Translations under genes and position numbers: made by a program | NCBI GenBank assembly: GCA_042867185.1 | Contig: JBHZQV010000015.1 | Span: 1 to 64,000 of the forward strand | Direction of reading: 5' to 3' | DNA length: 64,000 nt | From: Xylophilus sp042867185 | GTDB taxonomy: Bacteria > Pseudomonadota > Gammaproteobacteria > Burkholderiales > Burkholderiaceae_C | The notes under the pieces: model-generated | Seen by the model: only the letters and a program-made list of their open reading frames with translations | Database searches by the model: none | Told to the model about the DNA's origin: nothing | Shown: positions 17,014 to 25,639 of the stretch, one piece after another | Layout of the letters: every line of letters begins with the position of its first letter | Position numbering within the stretch: position 1 is the stretch's first letter

Positions 17014-18533
17014 TGTCCGCCGCCACCGCGATGCCCGTATTCACCACCGTGCCGCAGGCGATGGCGTGGCTGCGCGCCCACGTCCGCGGCGGCCTGCAGG
17101 TCGACAGCCGCAAGGTCGGCGCCGGCGACGGTTTCATCGCCTGGCCCGGCGCCGCCAGCGACGGCCGGGCGCATGTGCGGGCCGCCGTCGCCCAGGGCGC
17201 GGCCGCCTGCCTGGTCGAACACGAAGGCATCGCCGCATTCGACTTCGACGGCGCCGGCCCGGTGGCGGCGTTCGCCGGCCTCAAGGCCGCGACCGGGCCG
17301 CTGGCCGCCGAGTGGTTCGGCGCGCCCTCGGCCGCGCTCGACGTGCTGGCGGTCACCGGCACCAACGGCAAGACGACCACCGCCTGGTGGCTGGCGCAGG
17401 CGCTATCGAAAGTAGAGCGCGGGGCCGGCACCGGATGCGGGCTGATCGGCACCTTGGGCATCGGAATCCCGCCGCGCGTGGTGAGCAGCGGCCTGACGAC
17501 GCCCGACCCGGTGCTGCTGCAGCGCGAGTTCCGCCGCTTCGCCGATGCCGGCATGGGCGCCTGCGCGATCGAGGCATCGTCCATCGGCATCGCCGAACGG
17601 CGGCTCGACGGCACCCGGATCCGGGTGGCGGTGTTCACCAACTTTACCCAGGACCACCTCGACTACCACGGCACGATGGAGGCGTACTGGCAGGCCAAGG
17701 CCGGCCTCTTCGTCTGGCCGGGCCTGCAGGCGGCGGTTGTCAACATCGACGACGCGGCCGGCGCCGAGCTGGCCCGCACCGTGGCCGCGGGGGCGGTCGA
17801 CCTCTGGACCGTGTCCCTGCAGGGCGCCGCGCGCCTGACCGCCGAGGACATCGGCTACGACGCGGGCGGCCACCTGCGCTGCACCGTGGTCGAGGGCGCC
17901 GACCGGCACCCGCTGGCCGCGCCGGTGATCGGCCGCTTCAACCTCTACAACCTGCTGGGCGTGCTGGGCACGCTGCGGGCGCTGGGCGTGCCGCTGGCCG
18001 CCGCCGTGGCCGCCTGCGCGGATCTGACGCCGGTGCCGGGCCGGATGGAGCGCATCGCCCGGGCCGGCGCGCCGCTGGTGGCGGTGGACTACGCCCACAC
18101 GCCCGACGCGCTGGAGAAGGCCCTGCAGGCGCTGCGGCCCCTGGCGGCCGAGCGGGGCGGGGCGCTGGTCTGCGTCTTCGGCTGCGGCGGCGGGCGCGAT
18201 CCGTTCAAGCGGCCCCGCATGGCCGCCGCCGCCGCGCTGCAGGCCGACCGCGTCTGGATCACCAGCGACAACCCGCGCCACGAATCGCCCGCGACGATCA
18301 TCGCGCAGACCGCCGCCGGCATGCCCTTCGGCACCCGCGCCGAGACCGAGGCCGACCGTGCCCTCGCGATCCGCCGCGCGGTGGCCGAGGCCGGCCCGCA
18401 CGACGTGGTGCTGGTGGCCGGCAAGGGCCACGAGGACTACCAGGACATCGCCGGCGCGCGGCTGCCGTTCTCCGACCGCGAGCAGGTCGAGGACGCACTC
18501 GACCGCCGCGCCGCACACGAGGCCCGCGCATGA
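17013..18533 (+). CDS. murE: UDP-MurNAc-L-Ala-D-Glu:meso-diaminopimelate ligase
   Basis: A 506-residue cytoplasmic Mur ligase that adds meso-diaminopimelate to the nucleotide precursor. The ATP loop GTNGKTTT is near residue 116 and the DNPR motif (SDNPRHE), diagnostic of diaminopimelate rather than lysine addition, near residue 417. The start is the ATG overlapping the ftsI stop. A short segment after the ATP loop (LSKVERGAGTGCG, about 17399-17438) may be derived from a dispersed repeat. It overlaps murF by 4 bases. Confidence 0.96.
   Translation: MSAATAMPVFTTVPQAMAWLRAHVRGGLQVDSRKVGAGDGFIAWPGAASDGRAHVRAAVAQGAAACLVEHEGIAAFDFDGAGPVAAFAGLKAATGPLAAEWFGAPSAALDVLAVTGTNGKTTTAWWLAQALSKVERGAGTGCGLIGTLGIGIPPRVVSSGLTTPDPVLLQREFRRFADAGMGACAIEASSIGIAERRLDGTRIRVAVFTNFTQDHLDYHGTMEAYWQAKAGLFVWPGLQAAVVNIDDAAGAELARTVAAGAVDLWTVSLQGAARLTAEDIGYDAGGHLRCTVVEGADRHPLAAPVIGRFNLYNLLGVLGTLRALGVPLAAAVAACADLTPVPGRMERIARAGAPLVAVDYAHTPDALEKALQALRPLAAERGGALVCVFGCGGGRDPFKRPRMAAAAALQADRVWITSDNPRHESPATIIAQTAAGMPFGTRAETEADRALAIRRAVAEAGPHDVVLVAGKGHEDYQDIAGARLPFSDREQVEDALDRRAAHEARA
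17399..17438 (+). repeat. Possible degenerate GCTAT-type repeat inside murE
   Basis: GCGCTATCGAAAGTAGAGCG followed by a GGCCGGC arm resembles the start of the intergenic repeats near 3030 and 35141. It is translated in frame. The match is short and imperfect, so coincidence is possible. Confidence 0.35.
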
Positions 18534-20032
18534 CGCCGTACGACACGACCACCGCCGCCACGCCGATGCAGCTGACGCTGGCGCAGGCCCACGCCTGGAC
18601 CGGCGGCCACCGCCTGGTCGGCGACGGCACGCTGCCGATCGCGCGGGTGCACACCGACACCCGCAGCCTGCAGCCGGGCGACCTCTTCGTCGCGCTGCGG
18701 GGCGAGAATTTCGATGCCAACGATTTCCTGGCCGAGGCCCGCGCCGCCGGAGCGCAGGCGGCCATCGCCCACGGCGGCCTGGCCGCGGCCGGCCTGCAGG
18801 GCGTCGAGGTGCCCGACACCCGCGCCGCGCTGGCCGCGCTGGCCGCCGGCTGGCGCATGCAGTACCGGCTGCCGCTGATCGCGGTGACCGGCAGCAACGG
18901 CAAGACCACCGTCACCCAGATGGTCGCGTCGATCCTGCGCGCGGCGCACGCCGAGGCCGCCTTCGCCACCCAGGGCAACCTGAACAACGACGTCGGGGTG
19001 CCGCTGACGCTGCTGCGGCTGCGGCCCCACCACCGGGCCGGCGTGGTCGAGCTGGGCATGAACCACCCCGGCGAGATCGCGGTGCTGGCCCACATGGCCC
19101 GGCCCACCGTCGCCCTGGTCAACAACGCCCAGCGCGAACACCAGGAATTCATGCACACCGTCGAGGCGGTGGCGCACGAGAACGGCGTGGTGCTGTCCGC
19201 GCTGCCCGACGACGGCGTGGCCGTCTTTCCGGCGGGCGACACCTTCACCCCGCTCTGGCGCACCCTGGCCGGCGCCCGCCGCTGCCTCACTTTCACCGAT
19301 GCGGCCGCCGACGCGGTGCCCGACGCCGACCTGCGGCTGGCCGATGCCCAATGGCAGGGCGACGCCTGGCGGGTCCGCGCCGACACGCCGGCCGGCTCGC
19401 TCGGCTTTCCCCTGGCCGTCGCCGGCCGCCACAACCTGCGCAACGCGCTGGCCGCCGCCGCCTGCGCGCTGGCCGCTGGCGTGCGGCTGCCGGCCATCGC
19501 CACCGGACTGGCCGCGTTCCGCCCGGTCAAGGGCCGCTCGCGCGCCGCGCAACTGGCGGTGCAGGGCCGTGCGATCACCCTGGTCGACGACAGCTACAAC
19601 GCCAACCCGGATTCGGTGCGCGCCGCGATCGACGTGCTGGCCGCGCTGCCCGGCCCGCGCCTGCTGGTGCTGGGCGACATGGGCGAGGTGGGCACGCAGG
19701 GCCCGGCGTTCCATGCCGAGGCCGGCGCTTATGCGCGCGAGCGCGGCATCGAGCGGCTCTTCGCCTTCGGCGCCCAGTCCACCGCCGCCGTGGCCCGCTT
19801 CGCGCAGGCGGGCGGCGACGGCCGCCATTTCGCCGACTACGCCGCGCTCGAAGCCACCGTGCTGCTCGCCTCCCGCGAGGCCGCCAGCATCCTGGTCAAG
19901 GGCTCCCGCTCGATGCAGATGGAGCGGGTGGTCCAGGCGCTCGAACGCCTCGCGGCCGGTGCCGACGGTTTCGCCGGCGCCGCTTTTCAAGAACCATCCC
20001 CCTACGAGGCGACCCGCCATGCCGTTCCCTGA
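18530..20032 (+). CDS. murF: UDP-MurNAc-tripeptide:D-Ala-D-Ala ligase MurF
   Basis: A 500-residue Mur ligase that adds D-Ala-D-Ala to complete the pentapeptide. The N-terminal substrate domain has VHTDTRSLQPGDLFVAL, the ATP loop GSNGKTTV is near residue 121, and DDSYNANPDSV, typical of MurF, near residue 355. It overlaps murE by 4 bases. Its end is separated from mraY by 36 bases. Confidence 0.96.
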   Translation: MTPYDTTTAATPMQLTLAQAHAWTGGHRLVGDGTLPIARVHTDTRSLQPGDLFVALRGENFDANDFLAEARAAGAQAAIAHGGLAAAGLQGVEVPDTRAALAALAAGWRMQYRLPLIAVTGSNGKTTVTQMVASILRAAHAEAAFATQGNLNNDVGVPLTLLRLRPHHRAGVVELGMNHPGEIAVLAHMARPTVALVNNAQREHQEFMHTVEAVAHENGVVLSALPDDGVAVFPAGDTFTPLWRTLAGARRCLTFTDAAADAVPDADLRLADAQWQGDAWRVRADTPAGSLGFPLAVAGRHNLRNALAAAACALAAGVRLPAIATGLAAFRPVKGRSRAAQLAVQGRAITLVDDSYNANPDSVRAAIDVLAALPGPRLLVLGDMGEVGTQGPAFHAEAGAYARERGIERLFAFGAQSTAAVARFAQAGGDGRHFADYAALEATVLLASREAASILVKGSRSMQMERVVQALERLAAGADGFAGAAFQEPSPYEATRHAVP

Positions 20033-20068
20033 ACCCGCCCGCCGGGCCGCCCCCACCGGAGCCGCCGC

Positions 20069-21247
20069 ATGCTGCTGAGCCTGGCGCAGTGGCTGCAGAC
20101 GATCTCGCCCGACTTCGGTTGGGCGCGCGTCTTCCAGTACCTCACCTTCCGCGCCGTGATGGCCGCGATGACCGCGCTGCTGCTGAGCCTGGCGGCCGGA
20201 CCGTTCGTGATCCGCCGGCTCACCGCGCTCAAGATCGGCCAGCCGGTGCGCGGCTACGGCATGGAGACGCATCTCTCCAAAAGCGGCACACCCACCATGG
20301 GCGGCGTGCTGATCCTGCTGGCGATCGCCATCTCGACCGTGCTCTGGGCCGACCTGGCCAACCGCTTCGTCTGGATCGTGCTGCTGGTGACGCTGGGCTT
20401 CGGCGCCATCGGCTGGGTGGACGACTGGCGCAAGGTGGTGCGCAAGGACCCCGAGGGCATGCGCTCGCGCGAAAAATACATGTGGCAGTCGCTGATCGGC
20501 CTGGTCGCGGCGCTGTATCTGGTGTTCAGCATCTCCGAGAGCTCCAACTGGCGGGTGATCGAGCTCTTCGGCACCTGGGTGCGCTCGGGCTTCGACGTCG
20601 ACCTGCCGCCCAAGGCCGGGCTGCTGCTGCCCTTCTTCAAGGAGGTGTCGTATCCGCTGGGCGTGTTCGGCTTCGTGATCATGACCTACCTGGTCATCGT
20701 CGGATCGAGCAACGCGGTCAACCTCACCGACGGCCTCGACGGCCTGGCGATCATGCCGGTGGTGATGGTGGGATCGGCCCTGGGCATCTTCGCCTACATC
20801 ACCGGCAACGCCACCTTCTCGCGCTACCTGCTGTTCCCGCACATCCCCGGCTCGGGCGAGCTGCTGATCTTCTGCGCGGCCATGGCCGGCGCGGGCCTGG
20901 CCTTCCTGTGGTTCAACGCGCATCCGGCCCAGGTCTTCATGGGCGACGTGGGCGCGCTGGCGCTCGGCGCCGCGCTGGGCACCATCGCGGTCATCGTGCG
21001 CCAGGAGATCGTGCTGTCGATCATGGGCGGCATCTTCGTGGTCGAGGCGCTGTCGGTGATGGCCCAGGTGCTGTACTTCAAGTACACCCGCAAGCGCTAC
21101 GGCGAAGGCCGCCGGCTGCTGAAGATGGCGCCGCTGCACCACCACTTCGAGAAAAGCGGCTGGAAAGAGACCCAGGTCGTCGTGCGCTTCTGGATCGTGA
21201 CGATGCTGCTGTGCCTCGTCGGTCTCTCCACGCTGAAGCTCCGGTAA
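20069..21247 (+). CDS. mraY: Phospho-MurNAc-pentapeptide transferase MraY
   Basis: A 392-residue polytopic membrane enzyme (about 10 helices) that makes lipid I by moving phospho-MurNAc-pentapeptide to undecaprenyl phosphate. Signatures are SKSGTPTMGGV, WVDDWRKVVRKDP with the catalytic Asp pair, NLTDGLDGLA and the His-rich loop PLHHHFEKSGWKE. murD starts 4 bases after its stop. Confidence 0.97.
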   Translation: MLLSLAQWLQTISPDFGWARVFQYLTFRAVMAAMTALLLSLAAGPFVIRRLTALKIGQPVRGYGMETHLSKSGTPTMGGVLILLAIAISTVLWADLANRFVWIVLLVTLGFGAIGWVDDWRKVVRKDPEGMRSREKYMWQSLIGLVAALYLVFSISESSNWRVIELFGTWVRSGFDVDLPPKAGLLLPFFKEVSYPLGVFGFVIMTYLVIVGSSNAVNLTDGLDGLAIMPVVMVGSALGIFAYITGNATFSRYLLFPHIPGSGELLIFCAAMAGAGLAFLWFNAHPAQVFMGDVGALALGAALGTIAVIVRQEIVLSIMGGIFVVEALSVMAQVLYFKYTRKRYGEGRRLLKMAPLHHHFEKSGWKETQVVVRFWIVTMLLCLVGLSTLKLR

Positions 21248-21251
21248 GCGC

Positions 21252-23222
21252 ATGCGCCATCTGCAAGACCTCCCCGTACTGGTCCTGGGCCTCGGCGCCT
21301 CGGGCCTGGCCATGGCGCGCTGGTGCGCGCGCCACGGCGCACGGGTGACCGTGGCCGACACCCGCGAGGCGCCGCCGCAGCTGGACGCGCTGCGCCAGGA
21401 CGTGCCCGATGCGGCCTTCGTCGCCGGCCCGCTGAGCGCGGCGCTGGTCGAGGGCGCCCCGGTGCGCGCGGTGTACCGCTCGCCCGGCCTGCCGCCATCG
21501 GCGACGGCCGAGGTGCTGGACGCCGCACGGGCGCTGGGCCTGCCGGTGGGCGGCGAGCTGGACCTGTTCGCCCGCGCGCTGGCCGATCTGCGCGACCAGA
21601 CGGTGGACGCGGCCGACGACGCCGCTGCGCAGGACGCCATCGACGGCGGGACGCGAGGGGAAGCCGCGGACGCGGGGTGCGCAGATGCCCCGGCCGCCGA
21701 TTCCGCGCCCGATGCGTCTTCCACCGCCGATGCAGACGCATACGCCGATGCCGATGCCGATGCCGATGCCGATGCGGCCATCGATGCCGACACGGCAGCG
21801 CCCGCCGACGTTCCCGCTGCTGCTTCCGACACGCCGGTCGCCGCCGACACCGACGGCACGGCCACCGCCGTCGCCGCCATCCCCGACACCGACGACGCGC
21901 CGCACTTCGCCGACGCGGTCCCGATCGAGCCGCCCGCGGTGCTCGCCGGCTACCGCCCCGCGGTGCTGGCGGTCACCGGCACCAACGGCAAGACGACCGT
22001 CACCGCGCTCACCGGCCTGCTGGTCGAGCGCGCCGGCAAGACGGTGGCGGTGGCCGGCAACATCGGCCCCACCCTGCTCGACACCCTGTCCGCGCACCTC
22101 GACGCCGACACGCTGCCCGAGGTCTGGGTGCTGGAGCTCTCCAGCTTCCAGCTCGATGGCGTGCAGGGCTTCGAGCCGACCGCCGCCACGGTGCTCAACA
22201 TCTCGCAGGACCACCTGGACTGGCACGGCAGCCTCGACGCCTACGCCGCGGCCAAGGCCCGCGTCTTCGGCAGCCGCGCGCTGATGCTGCTCAACCGCGA
22301 CGACCCGCGGGTGATGGCGATGCTGGATGGCGCGGCGCAGCCGGCGCCCGCCGCGGTGTCCGATGCGGCCGCCGCCGTCGCGCCCGCGCGGCGCACCCCT
22401 TTCAAGCCCAAGCAACCGAAGCCGGTCGCGCGCACCTGGTTCAGCTTCGGCGCCGATGCGCCGCAGCGCGCCGGCGACTATGGCATCGACCTGGTCAACG
22501 GCATGGCCTGGCTCAGCCGCGCGCTGGAGGCCGACGAGACCCGCAAGTCCCGCCGGGCCGCCGCCGCCGAAGACCTGCACCTGCAGCGGCTGATGCCGGC
22601 CGACGCGCTGCGCATCCGCGGCCGGCACAACGCGGTCAACGCCCTGGCCGCGCTGGCGCTGGCCCAGGCCGCGGGCTGCGCGCTGGCGCCGATGCTCTAC
22701 GGCCTGCGCGAGTACCGTGGCGAGCCGCACCGCGTCGCGCCGGTCGCGGTGGTCGAGGGCGTGGAGTATTTCGACGACAGCAAGGGCACCAACGTGGGCG
22801 CCACCGTCGCCGCGCTGCAGGGCCTGGGTGCCGAGCGGCGCATCGTCGTGATCCTGGGCGGCGACGGCAAGGGCCAGGATTTCGTGCCGCTGGCGGCACC
22901 GGTGGCGGCGCACGCCCGCGCCGTGGTGCTGATCGGCCGCGACGCCGGCGCCATCCGCACGGCACTGGCCGATGCCGGCGTGCCGCTGGCCTCGGCCGAC
23001 ACCTTGCCCGACGCGGTGCAGGCCGCGCGCGGCCTGGCCCGGGCCGGCGATGCGGTGCTGCTCTCGCCCGCCTGCGCCAGCTTCGACATGTTCACCGGCT
23101 ACGAGCACCGCGCCCGCGTCTTCTGCGAGGCGGTGGAAGCGCTGGCCGAAGACGCGCTGGCGGGCGGCCCGGACAACGACGCGCATGCCGCCGCGCCCAC
23201 CACCGAGGGTTCTTCTTCATGA
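21252..23222 (+). CDS. murD: UDP-MurNAc-L-Ala:D-Glu ligase MurD with a large Asp/Ala-rich insertion
   Basis: A cytoplasmic Mur ligase that adds D-glutamate. At 656 residues it is about 200 longer than the usual 440-500. The N-terminal UDP-binding domain (VLGLGASGLAMARW, SPGLPPS) ends near residue 113. About 115 low-complexity residues rich in Asp, Ala, Thr and Pro follow, including an Ala-Asp run, before the ATP loop GTNGKTTV near residue 243. A second Ala/Pro/Lys-rich insertion lies near residues 360-390. Catalytic motifs (ELSSFQL, NISQDHLDWHG, DDSKGTN) are intact, so the enzyme should work. It overlaps ftsW by 4 bases. Confidence 0.95.
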   Translation: MRHLQDLPVLVLGLGASGLAMARWCARHGARVTVADTREAPPQLDALRQDVPDAAFVAGPLSAALVEGAPVRAVYRSPGLPPSATAEVLDAARALGLPVGGELDLFARALADLRDQTVDAADDAAAQDAIDGGTRGEAADAGCADAPAADSAPDASSTADADAYADADADADADAAIDADTAAPADVPAAASDTPVAADTDGTATAVAAIPDTDDAPHFADAVPIEPPAVLAGYRPAVLAVTGTNGKTTVTALTGLLVERAGKTVAVAGNIGPTLLDTLSAHLDADTLPEVWVLELSSFQLDGVQGFEPTAATVLNISQDHLDWHGSLDAYAAAKARVFGSRALMLLNRDDPRVMAMLDGAAQPAPAAVSDAAAAVAPARRTPFKPKQPKPVARTWFSFGADAPQRAGDYGIDLVNGMAWLSRALEADETRKSRRAAAAEDLHLQRLMPADALRIRGRHNAVNALAALALAQAAGCALAPMLYGLREYRGEPHRVAPVAVVEGVEYFDDSKGTNVGATVAALQGLGAERRIVVILGGDGKGQDFVPLAAPVAAHARAVVLIGRDAGAIRTALADAGVPLASADTLPDAVQAARGLARAGDAVLLSPACASFDMFTGYEHRARVFCEAVEALAEDALAGGPDNDAHAAAPTTEGSSS

Positions 23223-24499
23223 GCGCCGATACCGCAACCCCGGGCCTCGGCGCCCGCATGTCCGGCTGGTTCGGCGGCCTGTCGCAGGCGGCGGGCGAAG
23301 TGCTGCCGGTGCGCATCGGCTCGCGCGAATTCGCCCGCACCCAGTCGGCACCGGCGCGGCTGCTGGGCTTCGACCAGGCGCTGCTGTGGGTCACCGCGGC
23401 GCTGCTGGTCTGGGGCCTGGTGATGGTGTACTCGGCCTCGATCGCGATGCCCGACAACCCGCGCTTCGGCCGCATGGGCTACAGCCAGACCTACTTCCTG
23501 ATCCGCCACGTGATGGCGCTGGTGCTGGCCTTCGCCGCGGCGGTGCTGGCCTTCCAGGTGCCGGTGCGCACCTGGGAGAAGGCGGCGCCCTGGCTCTTCG
23601 TCGCCTCGATCGTGCTGCTGATGCTGGTGCTGGTGCCGCACGTGGGCCGCAGCGTCAACGGCGCGCGCCGCTGGCTGCCGATGGGCGTGATGAACTTCCA
23701 GCCGTCCGAGCTCGCCAAGCTGGCGATCGTGCTGTATGCGGCCGACTACATGGTGCGCCGCATGGAGGTGAAGGAGCGCTTTTTCCGCGCGGTGCTGCCG
23801 ATGGCGCTGGCGGTGGCCATCGTCGGCGCGCTGCTGCTGGCCGAGCCCGACATGGGCGCCTTCATGGTGATCGCGGTGATCGCCATGGGCATCCTGTTCC
23901 TGGGCGGCGTGAACGCCCGCATGTTCTTCATGATCGCCACGGTGATCGTGTTCGCCTTCGGCACGATGGTGATGTCGAGCCCGTGGCGGCGCGAGCGGAT
24001 CTTCGCCTACCTCGACCCGTGGAGCGAGCAGCACGCCCTCGGCAAGGGCTACCAGCTCTCGCACTCGCTGATCGCCATCGGCCGCGGCGAGATCTTCGGC
24101 GTGGGCCTGGGCGGCAGCGTCGAGAAGCTGCACTGGCTGCCCGAGGCGCACACCGATTTCCTGCTGGCGGTGATCGGCGAGGAATGCGGCCTGGTCGGCG
24201 TGGGCATCCTGATCGTGCTGTTCCTCTGGCTGACCCGCCGCATCATGCACATCGGCCGCCAGGCCATCGCGCTCGACCGGGTCTTCGCCGGGCTGGTGGC
24301 GCAGGGCATCGGCATGTGGGTCGGTTTCCAGTCGTTCATCAACATGGGCGTGAACCTGGGCGCGCTGCCCACCAAGGGCCTCACCCTGCCGTTCATGAGC
24401 TACGGCGGCTCGGCGATCCTGATGAACCTGGTGGCGGTGGCCATCGTGCTGCGGATCGATTACGAAAATCGCGTGCTCATGAGAGGCGGCCGGGTATGA
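23219..24499 (+). CDS. ftsW: Septal peptidoglycan glycosyltransferase FtsW
   Basis: A 426-residue SEDS-family membrane protein that polymerises lipid II at the septum with FtsI. After a 55-residue cytoplasmic tail there are about 10 membrane segments. SEDS motifs include VNGARRWLPMG, NFQPSELAKLA, LLLAEPDMGAF with the likely catalytic Asp, PEAHTDFLLAVIGEE and LPFMSYGGSA. The ATG overlaps the murD stop and the TGA overlaps the murG start. Confidence 0.96.
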   Translation: MSADTATPGLGARMSGWFGGLSQAAGEVLPVRIGSREFARTQSAPARLLGFDQALLWVTAALLVWGLVMVYSASIAMPDNPRFGRMGYSQTYFLIRHVMALVLAFAAAVLAFQVPVRTWEKAAPWLFVASIVLLMLVLVPHVGRSVNGARRWLPMGVMNFQPSELAKLAIVLYAADYMVRRMEVKERFFRAVLPMALAVAIVGALLLAEPDMGAFMVIAVIAMGILFLGGVNARMFFMIATVIVFAFGTMVMSSPWRRERIFAYLDPWSEQHALGKGYQLSHSLIAIGRGEIFGVGLGGSVEKLHWLPEAHTDFLLAVIGEECGLVGVGILIVLFLWLTRRIMHIGRQAIALDRVFAGLVAQGIGMWVGFQSFINMGVNLGALPTKGLTLPFMSYGGSAILMNLVAVAIVLRIDYENRVLMRGGRV

Positions 24500-25560
24500 G
24501 CGGAAAGACCGCACTCGTCATGGCCGGCGGCACCGGCGGCCACATCTTCCCCGGCCTGGCCGTCGCCGAGGCGCTGCGCGCGGCCGGCTGGCAGGTGCAC
24601 TGGATCGGCGCGCCGGGCAGCATGGAGAGCCGGCTGGTGCCGCCGCGCGGCTTCGCCTTCGAGCGGATCGCGTTCTCGGGCGTGCGCGGCAAGGGCCCGC
24701 TCACGCTGGCGCTGCTGCCGGTGCGGCTGCTGCGCGCCTTCTGGCAGAGCGTGCAGGTGCTGCGCCGGGTGCGGCCGCAGGTGGTGCTGGGCTTCGGCGG
24801 CTACATCACCTTTCCCGCCGGCCTGATGGCGGTGCTGCTGGGCCGTCCGCTGGTGCTGCACGAGCAGAATGCGGTCGCGGGCCTGGTCAACAAGGTGCTG
24901 GCCCAGGTGTCGGACCGCAGCTTCACCGCGTTCCCCGAGGTGCTGAAGATCGCCGAGTGGATCGGCAATCCGCTGCGCCCCGCGTTCCTCGTCCAGCCGG
25001 TGCCGGCCGCGCGCTTCGCCGGCCGCAGCGGCCCGCTGCGGCTGCTGGTGGTCGGCGGCAGCCTGGGCGCCAAGGCGCTCAACGACACGGTGCCGCAGGC
25101 GCTGGCGCTGATCCCCGCGGCCGAGCGCCCGGTGGTGGTGCACCAGAGCGGCGAGAAACAGATCGACGCCCTGCGCGCCGCCTATGCGCAGGCAGGCGTC
25201 GAGGCGACGCTCACCCCCTTCATCGACGACACCGCGCAGGCCTTCGCCGATGCCGACGTGGTCGTCTGCCGCGCCGGCGCCAGCACCGTGACCGAGATCG
25301 CGGCCGTCGGTGCCGCGGCCGTCTTCGTGCCGTTCCCCTCGGCGGTGGACGACCACCAGACGACCAATGCCCGCTTCCTGTCGGATGCCGGCGCCGCGTG
25401 GCTGCTGCCGCAGCCGCAGCTCGGCGCCGCAAGCCTGGCGCAGCTGCTGCAGTCGCTGACCCGCAGCGAATTGCAGGCCCGCGCCGACAAAGCCCTGGCG
25501 CTGCGCAGGACAGGCGCGGTCGAGACGGTGGTCGCCGCCTGCGAGGAGCTGGTGGCATGA
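24496..25560 (+). CDS. murG: UDP-GlcNAc:lipid I GlcNAc transferase MurG
   Basis: A 354-residue GT-B glycosyltransferase at the inner face of the membrane that makes lipid II. Family motifs: MAGGTGGHIFPGLAVA at the N-terminus, GFGGYITFPAGL, HEQNAVAGLVNK, VVGGSLGAKALN and VCRAGASTVTEIA. The stop lies within a GGCATGA that also starts a 28-codon frame through a dispersed repeat before murC. Confidence 0.96.
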   Translation: MSGKTALVMAGGTGGHIFPGLAVAEALRAAGWQVHWIGAPGSMESRLVPPRGFAFERIAFSGVRGKGPLTLALLPVRLLRAFWQSVQVLRRVRPQVVLGFGGYITFPAGLMAVLLGRPLVLHEQNAVAGLVNKVLAQVSDRSFTAFPEVLKIAEWIGNPLRPAFLVQPVPAARFAGRSGPLRLLVVGGSLGAKALNDTVPQALALIPAAERPVVVHQSGEKQIDALRAAYAQAGVEATLTPFIDDTAQAFADADVVVCRAGASTVTEIAAVGAAAVFVPFPSAVDDHQTTNARFLSDAGAAWLLPQPQLGAASLAQLLQSLTRSELQARADKALALRRTGAVETVVAACEELVA

Positions 25561-25570
25561 GCGCCCGGAA

Positions 25571-25630
25571 TATGAATAAAAAGTGCCTCCAGCCGGCGCT
25601 GCGCGCCGACGGCATGCTACAAAAAAAGGA
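25571..25630 (-). repeat. Dispersed GCTAT...TAGCT-type repeat, copy d, between murG and murC
   Basis: On the minus strand it reads TTTTTTTGTAGCATGCCGTC then GGCGCGCAGCGCCGGCTGG and GGCACTTTTTATTC. The GCCGGCGC/GCGCGCC arms form a hairpin. A 28-codon frame (25557-25643) runs through it, sharing ATGA overlaps with both murG and murC, which may keep ribosomes coupled across the insertion. AAGGAG near 25627 serves murC. Confidence 0.65.
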
Positions 25631-25639
25631 GCGTGCCGC

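Noticed and set aside
14958..18533. A single 1191-codon frame covering ftsL, ftsI and murE
   Set aside because: Only the last 506 codons are a real gene (murE). The first part is an alternative frame of ftsL and ftsI with Arg/Pro-rich noise.
18437..21889. 1150-codon minus-strand frame across murF, mraY and murD
   Set aside because: The composition is His/Gly/Arg/Ala noise and it is antisense to essential genes with complete motifs.
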